The translations under genes were made by a program, and so were the position numbers. A stretch of 64,000 bases of DNA, taken from Corythucha ciliata (taxonomy: Eukaryota > Arthropoda > Insecta > Hemiptera > Tingidae). This document shows positions 1 through 10,771 of the stretch, piece by piece. How positions within the stretch are numbered: the stretch's first letter is position 1; every line of letters begins with the position of its first letter. The notes beneath the pieces were generated by a model. It searched no databases and was not told the DNA's origin. It was given only the letters and a program-made list of their open reading frames with translations. The stretch lies in contig CM075939.1 of NCBI GenBank assembly GCA_038030265.1, forward strand, positions 36,933,253 through 36,997,252, in the 5' to 3' direction.

Positions 1-380
1 TATTTAAAATACTGCCAATCCCTGCTCATCGGCCCTCCCATACCCTGTTGCATATCCGTGCGTTGCGGGTGGTGAGCGGTGAGTGTGTGATGAAGGAAAT
101 GAAAGAACGCTCGCAGCTCTCAGTGCACTCAGTGGGTGTCAACGATGGGAGCGCAACGTTTCCAGCATTGGATTGCGCCTTTCCTCGTTTATTTGGGACT
201 AAAAAAGCGCATCATTTGGTTTTTCGTCGATGGGTTACACTCGCCTTACTTCATGTCGTGTACATTTATACGTGGGTACGTGGACAAACCTCTTCAAATG
301 AACCACTGTCGGAGCTGGGGAAGACACGATCCTGGCACGTCGGAGGTGTTCACCTGGATTTCCCGAAACGGAACTCGGGC
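1..380. other. unassigned sequence, no supported gene
   Basis: Open frames of about 100 codons exist here, but they show no recognisable domain, no codon-use contrast and no splice structure. I see no inverted repeat or tandem repeat. Confidence 0.4.
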
Positions 381-724
381 GCTCATATTACGAAGGAGGC
401 TGAAGAATAAAAGCAGAAATGAATGACTGTAAATGCGGTTTTATTTTGACGGGAATGAGAGAAAAATAAACTTACCTAAAAACTGCAAACTATAGCCCGG
501 CCAAAGACTAAAGAAATCGACGGTAGCGCTACTAGCGCCGATTAGTATGTACTTAACCCCCCACCAGTTTTTCGTGCAATCGATATTTTCCGATATTTCT
601 ATCAGTGATATGAGTGTTTTTTTTTTGCCTCAACGGTTTTTTTGTCGTGATTAAAGTAAGTAGACATGAGATAATTAATGATTTTAATACTTTGAGAGAC
701 AAGATGTTGTATTTGATTTCAGAA

Positions 725-2026
725 ATGAGTGAAAGACCGAAAAGAAGAACTTTAGGAAGCCAAGCAAGGCAAATCGTTTTTTCAGTATTTTACCCGGCAG
801 AAGGTAGAGGAAGAGCCTAAGCCTGACATCAACAGTTTGGTGGCTGAGGCGACCGGTGTTTCCCGGTCTTCTGTTTTCCGCATCGTGAAGGAAGCCGAAC
901 GATCGACCTCAGAGGGCTCGAGTACGAGTCGGTCACTTTTCACCACACCTACGAGGAAGAACATTCCACATAAGAAGCGAGTCGAGTTCGATTCTTTTAC
1001 TGACAGTGCCATTCGTTTTAAAGTTCACAGTTTTATGCTGTTAAAAAGCAGTGCCCGTCAATTAGGCTTCTCCATAAGGAGTTACTAGAGCAAGGCGTTG
1101 TAGACTGCGGTAAGGAGTACATTCGGCAGCGCCTACATCACCTGGGGTTTAAGTGGAAGAAGTGTCAATCCATCGTAAAATTATAATTGAGCGGCCAGAA
1201 ATTGCAGCCCGTAGGGTCTCCTACCTGAGGGAGATAAAAAAACATCGAGAGGCCAACAAGAATATTGTCTTCCTGGATGAAACGTACGTACAAGAGGCCC
1301 ACAACGTTACATCCTGTTGGCAGTCGGAGGACGAATTGGGGGCTACTCATAAAATAGGTGAGCTGATGATTCTTCATTTCTTTAGCATGAAAATAGTTTC
1401 TCGTGATTTTATATTTCAGGCAAGGGCAATCGACTTATTGTTGTTCATGGAGGTGGGGAGCAAGGCTTCGTTAGAGACGGTCTCCTGATTTTCAAATCCT
1501 CAAGTACTTCAGGGGACTATCACACGTCCATGAATGCTGAGAATTTCTCGAAATGGCTCAGTACGTGCTTCCTACCCAACTAGTGTCATAGTCATGAACA
1601 ACGCGAGTTATCATTGCCTCGAAAGAAACAAAAAGCCGAATTCCGGCAGCCATAAGCGCGTGATTGTGGAATAGCTTTCCCAGCATGGCATCGAATTCTG
1701 CGAAACATCAACGAAAGCAGAACTTCTCGAACTCGTGAGAAGCGTTCCCATCGAGAAATCCTTCGTGGTGGATGACTTGATCCGATCTTTTGGTCACATA
1801 CCTCTGCGTCTCCCTCCTTATCACCCCGACTTAAATCCGATTGAGTTCGGTGTGGGGAGCCATCAAGAACGATCTTGCTCGAAATAGTGTTGGTACATCA
1901 CTTAGGGAGAAAGAAATTGATTTGTGCAATGATGAAACCGCCGCCCCTCCCTTGGTGGATGAACTGCTCTGGCTTTTCGACGTTGGTCTTTGTCATATAA
2001 ATAAATTTAAAATAAATTTTATGTAA
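725..2026 (+). pseudogene. Tc1/mariner-like transposase pseudogene
   Basis: This encoded a DDE-type transposase that cut and pasted the surrounding element. The ATG at 725 opens a helix-turn-helix-type N-terminus; a first intron at about 655-722 may lie upstream (aagtaagt ... tttcag). The frame breaks near 785, and the next segment (about 790-1088) carries VSRSSVFRIVKEA. The segment from about 1150 carries the first catalytic Asp in NIVFLDETYVQ. A short intron is likely at 1358-1419 (GTGAGC ... TTTCAG) and joins HKIG to KGNRLIVVHGGG. The second catalytic site, normally MDNASYH in relatives, reads MNNASYH here because AAC stands at 1597-1599, so the Asp is lost. A stop follows in VIVE*LSQ, and a further frameshift sits near 1850, just after the PPYHPDLNPIE motif that holds the third acidic residue. 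With at least three frameshifts, stops and a missing catalytic Asp, it cannot encode an active enzyme. Confidence 0.8.
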
Positions 2027-2240
2027 TAAAGGTTCTGAAAGAGTGAAATTCAGTAAAAGAGGTTTTTGAAAGAGCAAAACCCACGAAATTTGGAGTTTGA
2101 ACAAGCAAATTTAAGGAAATTACGATTTTAACGAGACAAATCCACCAAAAGATTTGGAAGAGCAAAAATCCGCAAATCTGGCGTTTGTGAGAGTCAAAAA
2201 TGGCGATTTTTGTTTTTGAAAGTGCCACATGCCTATGATT
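2027..2240 (+). repeat. ~30-bp degenerate tandem array, family 1
   Basis: About seven diverged units resemble gagccaaatccgcgaaattt preceded by tttgaaa. The array follows directly after the transposase remnant and lies inside the Tc1/mariner-like element. The same family recurs at many places in the window. Confidence 0.65.
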
Positions 2241-2722
2241 AGTTTTGAATCAGACCGTGAGCCAAATTGTTTGGTTTGTCGGTCTAACGATCTGGATTGT
2301 GGTGGTGTGAAGTTCCTACTTTTTAGTAAAATCGGTGGCGGTGTGTGGGAGTGATTAAGTGGGTGAAAAGGGAAATCGCTGTATTGTTCTCCGAGTAGAC
2401 TGTGCATTATGAACCCCGCTCTTGGCGCTCGACCTTATCTTACCTGGCAAAAATCGAGTTAGATAGGAGACCCGGCCCTTGTTTCTTGAAGACGAAATGA
2501 ATGATTTTAGGTTGTGGCTACGCTAAAGTTTGCCAAGTGGCAAAGGGACTTATTTTGCTGCCCCCCCCCCCCATGAGCAAAACTGTTGGCCCGCGTCTGG
2601 TCAGTTTCAACGAAAACATCCAGTCAAGTAAAAAATGCAAACATGTATTCAGAAAGAAAACAGTCAGACATGGATACCACACAGGCAAGTAGATAACTTT
2701 TTAGAACGGCAAATAAACATAT

Positions 2723-2855
2723 AGGGCCCTCCACACACAGTTTGTCTTGTTTTCGACGCTAACTCGAAAGGGGCTTCTGTAAATTGCATTCGTGTTCGAC
2801 ATTGAAACGCTTCGAGTTCGAGTCAAAGACAAGACAACCCGTGTGTGGGGGTCTT
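2723..2855. mobile_element. MITE, about 133 bp
   Basis: The left end gggccctccacacacagttt is mirrored by the right end with a few mismatches. The inverted arms extend about 40 bp (ttgtcttgt ... acaagacaa; cgaactcgaa-type centre). TA or TAA lies at both edges. There is no coding capacity. Confidence 0.6.
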
Positions 2856-3578
2856 AATAAGACTTTTACTTGAGAATTCCGTGAAATCCCGATAGTTTCA
2901 CCAAAAAAACAACAGACAACTATGTAAAAGTAGAGATTTGTGGCTATTTTCCGTCGCTCGGACCAGGAACGTTTCAATTTAACGAAGCAGGCTTCAACAG
3001 ATTTGTCGAGCAATCGGGTTGTAGTTTTCCTGGTTAATGACGCGTTTTGAGAAGGTTTGTCTCGACAAAGGACGTTCTTCCGGTCCTAAAACCAAAAATA
3101 GGAATCATACCAAGGATAACGATGCGTAGATTGTAAAATAAATAGGAAAATAATTATCATGTTGGCTTACTCACTTCGGCAACTCAGCCTCGGAAGGAAT
3201 TGCACAAACAATGAATTCCACGGTACGTTTAAATATCAACCCTTCCGCCGAAAGACCGAAGGAAAAGTGAAACATTTTAGTATTTGAGCACGAAAAATAA
3301 GGATTCTTGACAAAATTTAACAAATCAAAACATCTACCAGTTGTAGTCAGAAAGATCAGTGAACCGCGATAAGAAGTTTCAAAACTTTAGGAGGTAAACG
3401 GCTGTACAATGGAAGGGGTAAGGGGAAGCTCTCAGTGAGAACTTAGGTGGAGATTCGATGTTCTTCAATCTTTGGCCGGGCTATAGAAGAGTAACCCATA
3501 ACCTACCCTGAGCGGGTTAAAAGACTGTTACAGTAGGCCTGGAGAGCGCCTGCGTGGAAACCGTCTATTCTTATTCTT

Positions 3579-3640
3579 TTCATCACCCTCGAACAATCCT
3601 TGCCTTCTCTTACCATCCAGAACCCCGTTACACTAGTTGT
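3579..3640 (+). repeat. LTR-tail fragment
   Basis: About 50 bp here (ccttgccttctct ... ccagaacccc-gttaca) match the end of the LTR-like segment at 23690-23740. Only the terminal stretch is present and no primer-binding site follows, so this is a truncated or solo remnant. Confidence 0.45.
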
Positions 3641-3734
3641 AACTTGCTGATCTCAAGTTTTAGTCTTTTCTTTCATTTATTGAAAAAGTGTTAATTTGAT
3701 TTTCACCGTTTCTTTCAAACTCGAATCTTCCTAG

Positions 3735-4909
3735 GGGACATCCTAATTTACTGACGCACATAAAAATCACCCCCCGGCACCCCTCAAAAATTGAAATTTT
3801 CCCATTTTTTATGACCCATAATGATTCAATTACATCATCGACAGCCTACCCCACCAACAGAAAGAGAAAAATCCCAGTATTTATGGTACCTCCCCCCGAA
3901 CTTATGTCAAAAAAAACGCCCGGCACCCCGCAAAAAAAAGGATTTTTCGGTATTTTCCTACACACGCAGAATCCACTACCCAATAGGCAGGAACGTACTG
4001 AGAAATAAGTCAGAAAATCCTAGTACTTATGGTACCTCCCTCCGCACCCAAGTCGGAAAATATCAAACAAAACGCCCGGCACCCCGAAAAAAAAGTATTT
4101 TTTGGTATTTTCCTACACACGCCGAATCCACTACTCAATAGGCAGGAACGTACTGAGAAATAAGTGAGAAAATCCTAGTACTTATGGTACCTCCCACCGT
4201 ACCCAAGTCGGAAAATGTCAAACAAAACGCCCGGCACCCCGAAAAAAAAGTATTTTTTGGTATTTTCCTACACACGCAGAATCCACTACTCAATAGGCAG
4301 GAACGTTCTGAGAAATAAGTATGATTTCGCCGGTTAGGTAGTAGTCAACGCATGGGTGCGGGGGGAGGTACCATAAGTACTAGGATTTTCTGACTTATTT
4401 CTCAGTACGTTCCTGCCTATTGGGTAGTGGATTCTGCGTGTGTAGGAAAATACTGAAAAATCCTTTTTTTTTGCGGGGTGCCGGGCGTTTTTTTTGACAT
4501 AAGTGCGGGGGGAGGTACCATAAATACTGGGATTTTTCTCTTTCTGTTGGTGGGGCCTGTCGATGATGTAATTGAATCATTATGGGTCATGAAAAATGGG
4601 AAAATTTCAACTTTTGAGGGGTGCCGGGTGATTTTTATGTGCGTCAGTAAATTCTATCGTGTCAGTTACTAAGAGTATAAGTCAAAAATTATCCATTTTC
4701 CGTTTTTGCACTCAGCTTAACGGCCTGCCTCTACTCTTCTGTTCTCAAGAGTATAAGTCACGAAAAAAACCGAATTCCTATTCCTAAGGGGACTTATACC
4801 GAACAGTATTGTTTGGGTTTCATTTAAATTGAAAAGTTTGGAACGCTCTCTTGCTTCAATTTTTTGACTTATACTCTTAGGAACTGACGCGTTAGAATTA
4901 GGATGTCCC
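3735..4909. mobile_element. foldback element with 9-bp target duplication (MULE-like)
   Basis: Very long inverted arms, roughly 3747-4020 against 4365-4660, read alike on opposite strands (ttatggtacctcc, gcccggcaccccg, atccactacccaataggcag). Inside the left arm, a ~165-bp module recurs about three times. The ends gggacatcctaat and attaggatgtccc are inverted. The 9-bp direct repeat tcttcctag flanks the element exactly, at 3726-3734 and 4910-4918. Nine-bp duplications are typical of Mutator-like and some foldback elements. No transposase is present, so it is non-autonomous. Confidence 0.8.
4669..4880. mobile_element. MITE nested in the foldback element
   Basis: The ends ctaagagtataagtcaaaaa and its near-inverse (tttttgacttatactcttag) bound about 212 bp. 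A further internal copy of agagtataagtca lies near 4747. The host arms on both sides (gtcagtt, aactgac) are themselves inverted, consistent with insertion into the right end of the foldback element. Confidence 0.55.
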
Positions 4910-4918
4910 TCTTCCTAG

Positions 4919-5819
4919 TCATCGTGTTCAAGATAAATGGTTAAACTATCGGAACAACACGCGAGTGTTGTAAGACAATTTTCAAGTGTAAACTCAGCGC
5001 TTTTTCGCTGAGATATCATAACAAAAGTTTATAAATTCAAATTGAGCCATATTTTCACCAAACTTAAAAAGTAAAACCAGCTTTTGGCACTATAACTTTG
5101 AATATGCTCACGTTAAACAAAATACCTACCTCATGCAGTTGTACCGCCGTATGGGTCTGGGTTCAGGGAGTCGACAAAGAGTAACAAAGAGGTACCTTTA
5201 CCCCGTGATGTACATTTATTATTTACAGTCTGACTCACCTTTCCCCAGGCCCGACGGCTTGCGGTAGCATGTACATGAGCTGGCGCGGGGCTGGTCACGA
5301 GGCCTTGCCCCCCCCCCTGCACGGATGCGCGTCCCTGACTCTGTGGACACCCGACTCTGGCTGTGAACTCGACTCTGTCCCTCCTGACTATATGGAATCC
5401 CCCGGGTTTTATACTAAAATCCCGAGGACATGTTTGTAAAACCCTGTGGATAAAAGCAGTTTCCTCAAGGATTTGTTGACGCTATCGGGCCATTCTCCCC
5501 CGCTCGTCACTGAGCTCGACGGGTTCACTCACCGAGCGGTGAGTAATTCCGCGGATCAAGCTCCTCTTCTCTATAATATACTCGCACCACATAACGCCCT
5601 TTATAGGGCGTTACACAGTGGCGAATTTACAGGGTGGGTTTCAACTCCCACCCCCCTGAGAAGATGGCATCTTGGCGTTCGTCACTTCAATTAGGAATAC
5701 TTATACACCATTGATTCGAAATAGTTGAAGGAAACTTCGCGGAGAAAACAGAAAATACGCTAACGCAATGTTTTTATAGGCCAAAATTGAGCAGGCGTTC
5801 GAATGTGCTAATCTTGGGG
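4919..5819. other. non-coding stretch with a short perfect palindrome
   Basis: No gene is supported. A G+C-rich section (5220-5400) contains a poly-C run. The palindrome aacgccctttatagggcgtt lies near 5594-5613. The motif cagtggcgaatttacaggg just after it resembles the end of an hAT-like element, but I find no partner end. Confidence 0.35.
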
Positions 5820-6490
5820 CAAGAGGTAGTCGAAAACCGCTAATAATCGTGACTGGAATAGCGAAAAAGCGTATATTCGCAAAAAAATGAGTAAATCACT
5901 AATTCGTGGCTAAAAATTGAGAAAAACTCTAATTTGCGGCTTATAATTGTGAAAAAACGCCAATTCGTGGTTATAAAATTGAGACAAAGTTGCAATCCAT
6001 CGCTCAGCCGGACCAAAAAATATTGTAAAAACACTAATTCTTGGTTTATCGAGGCAACATCAAGACTGAAATTAAGAAAAAGCACTAATTCATGAGGATA
6101 AAAAAAATTTTAAAATCTCTATAATTCACGGTTAAAATTATAAGATATAGTGCTCGTATACGATGTTAAAATTGTAAAAATTGCGCTGATTCGAGGCGAA
6201 ACGAGAGAAAAGTGTTGGAAGTGCTGCTAAAATTTAGAAAATCGCAAATTCAAGGATACATTTTTGCTTAATCGGGAATTGCTTCAATTCGTGGCTACAG
6301 CCGCCAAACAGCGCGTATTAGCTGCTAAAATGAAGACTGACGCTAACCCACGGATCAATTCGAGAAAATGCCTAATTCGTGGCAAAACTAGAGAAAAAAT
6401 GGAAGTAAAAGCGCTAACGTGCTGATAAAATTGAGAAAAACGCTAATTCACGGAAACATGGTTACTCACGGCTAAAACTAAGGCAAATGC
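5820..6490 (+). repeat. ~30-bp degenerate tandem array, family 2
   Basis: Roughly 20 diverged units resemble cgctaattcgtggctaaaat followed by tgagaaaaa. The array passes without a break into family 3 at about 6490, which suggests that the two families are related. Confidence 0.75.
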
Positions 6491-8280
6491 AGGTTCCTAC
6501 CATAACCGTAAAGTTCATACCATGGCTATTCCCGCCATAAAGAATACTAGACTGACTACCTACACTATAGCGCCCCAAAATGGCATAACTGTCTATCTGT
6601 GTCATAAAAATAGTCAAACTGACTTCACGCGCCCTGAAAATGGCTAAACCAACGAAAGTTCATGATTCCCACCATGAAAATGGCTAAATTGACCATACGC
6701 GTGTTAAGAAAACGAAACTGACAATTCGCGCCTTGGCTTCACGGAAAATGTGGGCCCTAGGAACGGTTAAACTGAGTGTGCGCGTCCAGGAAAAGCCTAA
6801 ACAGATTATTCGAGTCCCGAGAATGGCAAAAACGACCATTCACGCATTAAAAATAGCCAAACTGAGCCTTCACGCCTTAAAAATAAAATGTCTAAATTTA
6901 CCATTCGTGCCCAAAAAAAGCATGGCATGGCATACTCGTACTCAGAACTCAGACGCGGATTCAGGATTTGTTCAAGTGAGGGGCTTGGGAAATTGTGAGG
7001 TTCGCTCGACTGAATAAAAATGACTTGATAGTAATTCTTTACCTAAAAACTGATAAACTGACTATAATCGCGCCCCAAAATAGCAAAACTGATGATTCAA
7101 GCATTTACCACTCTGTAAAAATAGCCAAAATGACTTCACGCGCCCTAAAAATAGCCAAACTGGCGAATCCCTCTCTAAAATGGGCGTCCTGAAAGCTGCA
7201 AAATAGACCATTTGTGCTCCAAGAATGGTGAAAAAACCCATACGTTCCTAATTGGCAAGAAGGGGCTAATTGCACCCAACTAAACACAGAAAAACTGACA
7301 ATTCACGCCGTGAAAATGGCAAAATCGACCAGACGTGAGCCAAAAATGCCCTAAATGGCCATTATCGCCTTGGTTTGACGCCCTATTCGCGCCCTATACA
7401 TGTCAAACCTCATGACTATGCGTCCTAAAATTGGCCAAACTGGCTATCAAACTAAGCAAATCGGCCCTAAAAATTGCTTAACTGACGATTCGCGCCTTGG
7501 AAATGCCTAAACAGACGATCCCTGTCCTTAAATAGGCCACAAACTGACCATTAGCGCTTGGAAAACTGGAAATTTCTCGCTCTAAAAACTGCAAAACTGA
7601 CCATTTCATCTGGTGAAACTGATGATGATTCGAGCACTGAAAATATCACACTGACTATTCATGCTTTAGAAATGACCATACTGACAGTTCGCGCCGTAAA
7701 AATGGTCAATCTCGCTATTCACGCCCTAAAATTAGTAAAACTAACTCTATAGCGGCACATTAATGTGCGATTATTCGCGCTCTGAAAGGCCCTAAATGAA
7801 TGATTCTTGTCCTGAAAATGACAAAAACGACCATTGTCGAGCGTCAAAAATGGCCAAACTGGGCATAAAAATGTCTTAACTGACGATTCGGTCCCTAAAA
7901 GTAGCGAAAGCTGGCGATTTAAGCCCTAAAAATTACATACCAGAAATTCACTGTCCAAAAATTATCTAAACTGAACACTTGCGCCCTACGGAGGCTACAA
8001 GCGATTCGCGTCTTCAAAGTGGGTATATCAACACCCCAAAAAAAACTGATCCTCCGCACCTTGAAAACGGCAAAACTGCGGACAATTCGTGCTCTATAAA
8101 TACCCGAACTGATCATTTGTTCCTTGTAGAAGGCTTAAATGACGATTCGTGCCATGCTGCGCCGAACAAATGGCCAAACTGCCTATTCGCACGCATCCTT
8201 AAAAGATTAATTGACTATCAGCGCCCCAAAAATCGATGAACCGGCTATTCGCCCCCCCCCCTCATAATAGGATCGTGTCC
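6490..8280 (+). repeat. ~30-bp degenerate tandem array, family 3
   Basis: About 55-60 diverged units resemble gacgattcgcgccctaaaaa followed by tggccaaact. Short open frames across it are by-products of a period divisible by three. Poly-C runs lie at its right edge (8255-8270 and 8308-8317). Confidence 0.75.
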
Positions 8281-8613
8281 AGTGTCCACCTTACGAACTG
8301 ATTGACGCCCCCCCCCCTTTTTCTACTGACGGTTACAGCAATACTCGTTCGTGCTAGCTCGCTCACACTATAAAGTGGCTTGACTGACTATTCGCAAGGC
8401 AGTTTTATGGCGTGAAGTCAGAATGTGTCGTATCTTATCGTATTTTACGTATCTTGTAAGAAAATGCCCCTCGTTATTTAGGTAGGTGTTCATTGGACCA
8501 TTTTCCAACATGAAAACCCAATTTTTTGGCTTTGAAACCTTGTAGTACGTGTTATATTAATGTTTTAAAGGCAAATGTTTGCCTTGAATTAGCGACACCC
8601 TCTGTTTACCCTC

Positions 8614-8746
8614 ATAGCGTTTTCCATTCATTGCAATACACTTGTGAGGTGTAAGTTTGTCCACCCGTTCTCTCTGAATTGAAACATATGTTCACGGAGA
8701 GGACGGTGCACTACAATTGTGTGGTGTGTCGAATGGAAAACGCTAT
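8614..8746. mobile_element. MITE, atagcgttttcca family, diverged copy
   Basis: The ends atagcgttttccattca and tgaatggaaaacgctat (one mismatch) bound about 133 bp. The termini resemble the better-preserved copies at 49109 and 55786. Confidence 0.65.
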
Positions 8747-9806
8747 CAGTTTACAATGTTGTGACGTCACATCCATATTTTTCATTTTTCTTCATGGGAG
8801 TGGGGGAAAAAAAGTTTTTAAGTATTTTTCGTAGTCATTTCATACTAATAACTCATTTTCCACGCATTTTATTTATTTTTTTCAAATGATCGGAATTCAA
8901 TAATCTTTGAGAGTTATTCTACGAACAAAATCCCTGTTATTTATTGTATCACACAACTCGAATATTTTCTCACCGACTGCCTATGCCTGTGGCATACGAC
9001 GGATACCATTCAGATACTACGCTTGTCCTCTGCGAATCGTGCGCAGGGTTGTTTAAAAACATGTTTTTTTCTATTTTGAACAAACAAAATGTTTTTAATG
9101 TTTAAAACTTGTTTTTTTGTTTAAAACACCCTTTTGAATTATTTGTTTAAGAACGGGGTTTAAACAATTAAAAACAAGTTTTAAAACAGCTATTTAAAAA
9201 TAAAAACTGTTTCATACTAACAATATTCGGTGTTTTGCTGACAACTAGGATTAGCGCGAAGTAGAAAATGATCCCAGTTGTCCGCTCAAGTGTCACAGTG
9301 AAGTGTGTGCATGCGGTTTGTAAATTCCGCATGCAGCGAAATAAAATACGTACTCGTGACTAGAAATTGGTCGCATCTTGTTGACGGCAACGTGGAAACT
9401 ACGAATGCAAACACGCATATAGGCCTGTCATACTCGGGCGGTGTGGCACTCGATCGCTCTCGTTGAGCAACACCCGTCCATTTGGGTTTGGATAAGGGAT
9501 GTGATTTATATGAGGATAGGCGAGAAGATGAAAACGCGCTTGAATGTTTGGGCCGACACTCGGTGATATTTGAAAATCTTGTCATGAAAGCAAGGAAATA
9601 AATTAAAGTTTTTACTATTCAAATTTTAGGGACGCACTGCGTACCTTTGCCTTCATGGGCGTTCAGGTAGAAACCCAATACCTTCAGCAATTGCAACACA
9701 GGAACAACTATTCAAAATTCGAAATTCTGATTTTTTTGGTTTGAGCTCTTAAGCTCAGCTTAGTGTTAAACGGAACTTTAAACCCATGTGGTCCACCCGA
9801 GCCCAG

Positions 9807-9944
9807 AGGGCCTATTCTCCAACTCCGAAGCAATAGCTTTTTCGCAGTCATATGTTTATTTAATTAATTTTCTTAAAACAAATGAATGAAATAGACACAT
9901 GGCTGGCGAAAAGAAATATTGCTTGTTGTTAGAGAATAGATCCC
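9807..9944. mobile_element. Harbinger-type MITE, about 138 bp, CAG target duplication
   Basis: The ends read agggcctattctccaac and gttagagaatagatccc, flanked by CAG at 9804-9806 and 9945-9947. The core contains an inverted pair around cttaaaacaaatgaatgaaa. Three relatives lie at 17421, 44982 and 50755. Confidence 0.8.
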
Positions 9945-9967
9945 CAGGCCTGATTCCCCTTCCTTTT

Positions 9968-10066
9968 AAGGCCTGTTCACAAGCTCTATGTTTTCGTTGT
10001 GTGGTGTCTATGTAACCTATCAAAATACTTGATTTTTCGAGGGAATATTTGTTCGGTTGCGTAGAC
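9968..10066 (+). mobile_element. truncated copy of MITE A
   Basis: It begins ggcctgttcacaagctctat, like the complete copy at 10071, and loses about 35 bp of its right end directly before that copy. Confidence 0.6.
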
Positions 10067-10070
10067 TAAA

Positions 10071-10492
10071 GGCCCGTTCACAAGCTCTATGTTTACGTTC
10101 TGTGGAGTCTTTGCAGCCAAACAAATTTATTCCCTCGAAAAATGAAGCATCTTTATAGGTTGCATAGACACCACACAACACAAACATAGAGCTAGTGAAC
10201 GGGCCTTTAAGCCGGATACACACTTGCGGTACTTGCCAAGTAACTTTCAAAATATTCAATCAATTTCTAGCAATTGCCTAGAAACCCACCAGCTGAGAAT
10301 TTCAAAAATGTGTTGTTCGTTACTTGGCAAGTACCGCATGTGTGTATCCGGCTTAAAGGCCCGTTCACTAGCTCTATGTTTGTGTTGTGTGGTGTCTATG
10401 CAACCTATAAAGATGCTTCATTTTTCGAGGGAATAAATTTGTTTGGCTGCAAAGACTCCACAGAACGTAAACATAGAGCTTGTGAACGGGCC
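10071..10492. repeat. palindrome: MITE A / MITE B / inverted MITE A
   Basis: Two 135-bp copies of MITE A (10071-10205 and 10358-10492) stand in opposite orientation around MITE B (10211-10352). MITE B has its own inverted ends gccggatacacac and is bounded by TTAA (10207-10210 and 10353-10356). The palindrome arms cover about 174 bp each and, read by eye, differ at one base (cttgcgg against catgcgg). MITE A itself is a near-complete fold-back with ends ggcccgttcac. Confidence 0.8.
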
Positions 10493-10771
10493 TCGAGGTG
10501 AATCAGCCTCTTCTCTGTCCCTCTTCCGTTTTCTCTCGACTGGCTGGCTAGCTTCTTAAGAAACGTTGGCTTTTCTGACGACGTGAGAGGACCCAAAGGC
10601 TAATTTTTTTACTGTATTTTATGTGATTTTAATGGTTAAAAAAAACAAATTTTAAACGTTTTAAACGCTCAAATGTTTTAATCATGAAAAACACGAGCAT
10701 TTTGTTTTAAACATGTTTAAAACCAGTGTTAAAAAACGACTTGTTTTAAACATTCCAACCCTGATCGTGCG

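Larger units (their letters stand above)
491..3485. mobile_element. Tc1/mariner-like DNA transposon, about 3.0 kb, inactive
   Basis: Terminal inverted repeats are visible at 491-515 and 3461-3485. They share tatagcccggccaaaga and differ at about 2 of 25 positions. A TA lies at each outer edge, as expected of the IS630/Tc1/mariner superfamily. The 5' part holds a broken transposase with the DD(E/D) signature. The 3' part holds a stretch of ~30-bp tandem repeat (2027-2240) and a small MITE (2723-2855), which enlarge the element beyond the usual size of this superfamily. Confidence 0.75.
381..3578 (-). repeat. dispersed repeat, copy I, split by a Tc1/mariner-like element
   Basis: Positions 390-475 are the reverse complement of about 15035-15125. 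Positions 3486-3577 are the reverse complement of about 14210-14302, including the shared string ggttatgggttactctt next to the insertion point. The two halves are the flanks of one repeat, separated by the element at 491-3485. In the second copy, a different core (14305-15017) occupies the same point. The outer borders of the repeat are not resolved. Confidence 0.65.
9044..10763. mobile_element. hAT-like non-autonomous element, 1.72 kb, perfect 8-bp TSD
   Basis: The left end cagggttgtttaaaaac and the right end (gttttaaacattccaaccctg) are inverted and followed by tttaaaa-rich subterminal DNA on both sides. The 8-bp string atcgtgcg flanks it exactly, at 9036-9043 and 10764-10771. An 8-bp duplication with CAGGG ends is characteristic of the hAT superfamily. 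No transposase frame remains. The interior has received a Harbinger-type MITE (9807-9944) and a cluster of MITEs (9968-10492). Confidence 0.85.

Noticed and set aside
48..426. Overlapping frames of 120 and 96 codons
   Set aside because: No recognisable domain, and one end runs into the dispersed repeat. Likely chance.
5820..8280. Regular ~30-bp repeats that might suggest a CRISPR array
   Set aside because: The units are degenerate and contiguous with no unique spacers, and the genome is eukaryotic with spliced genes. They are minisatellite-like.
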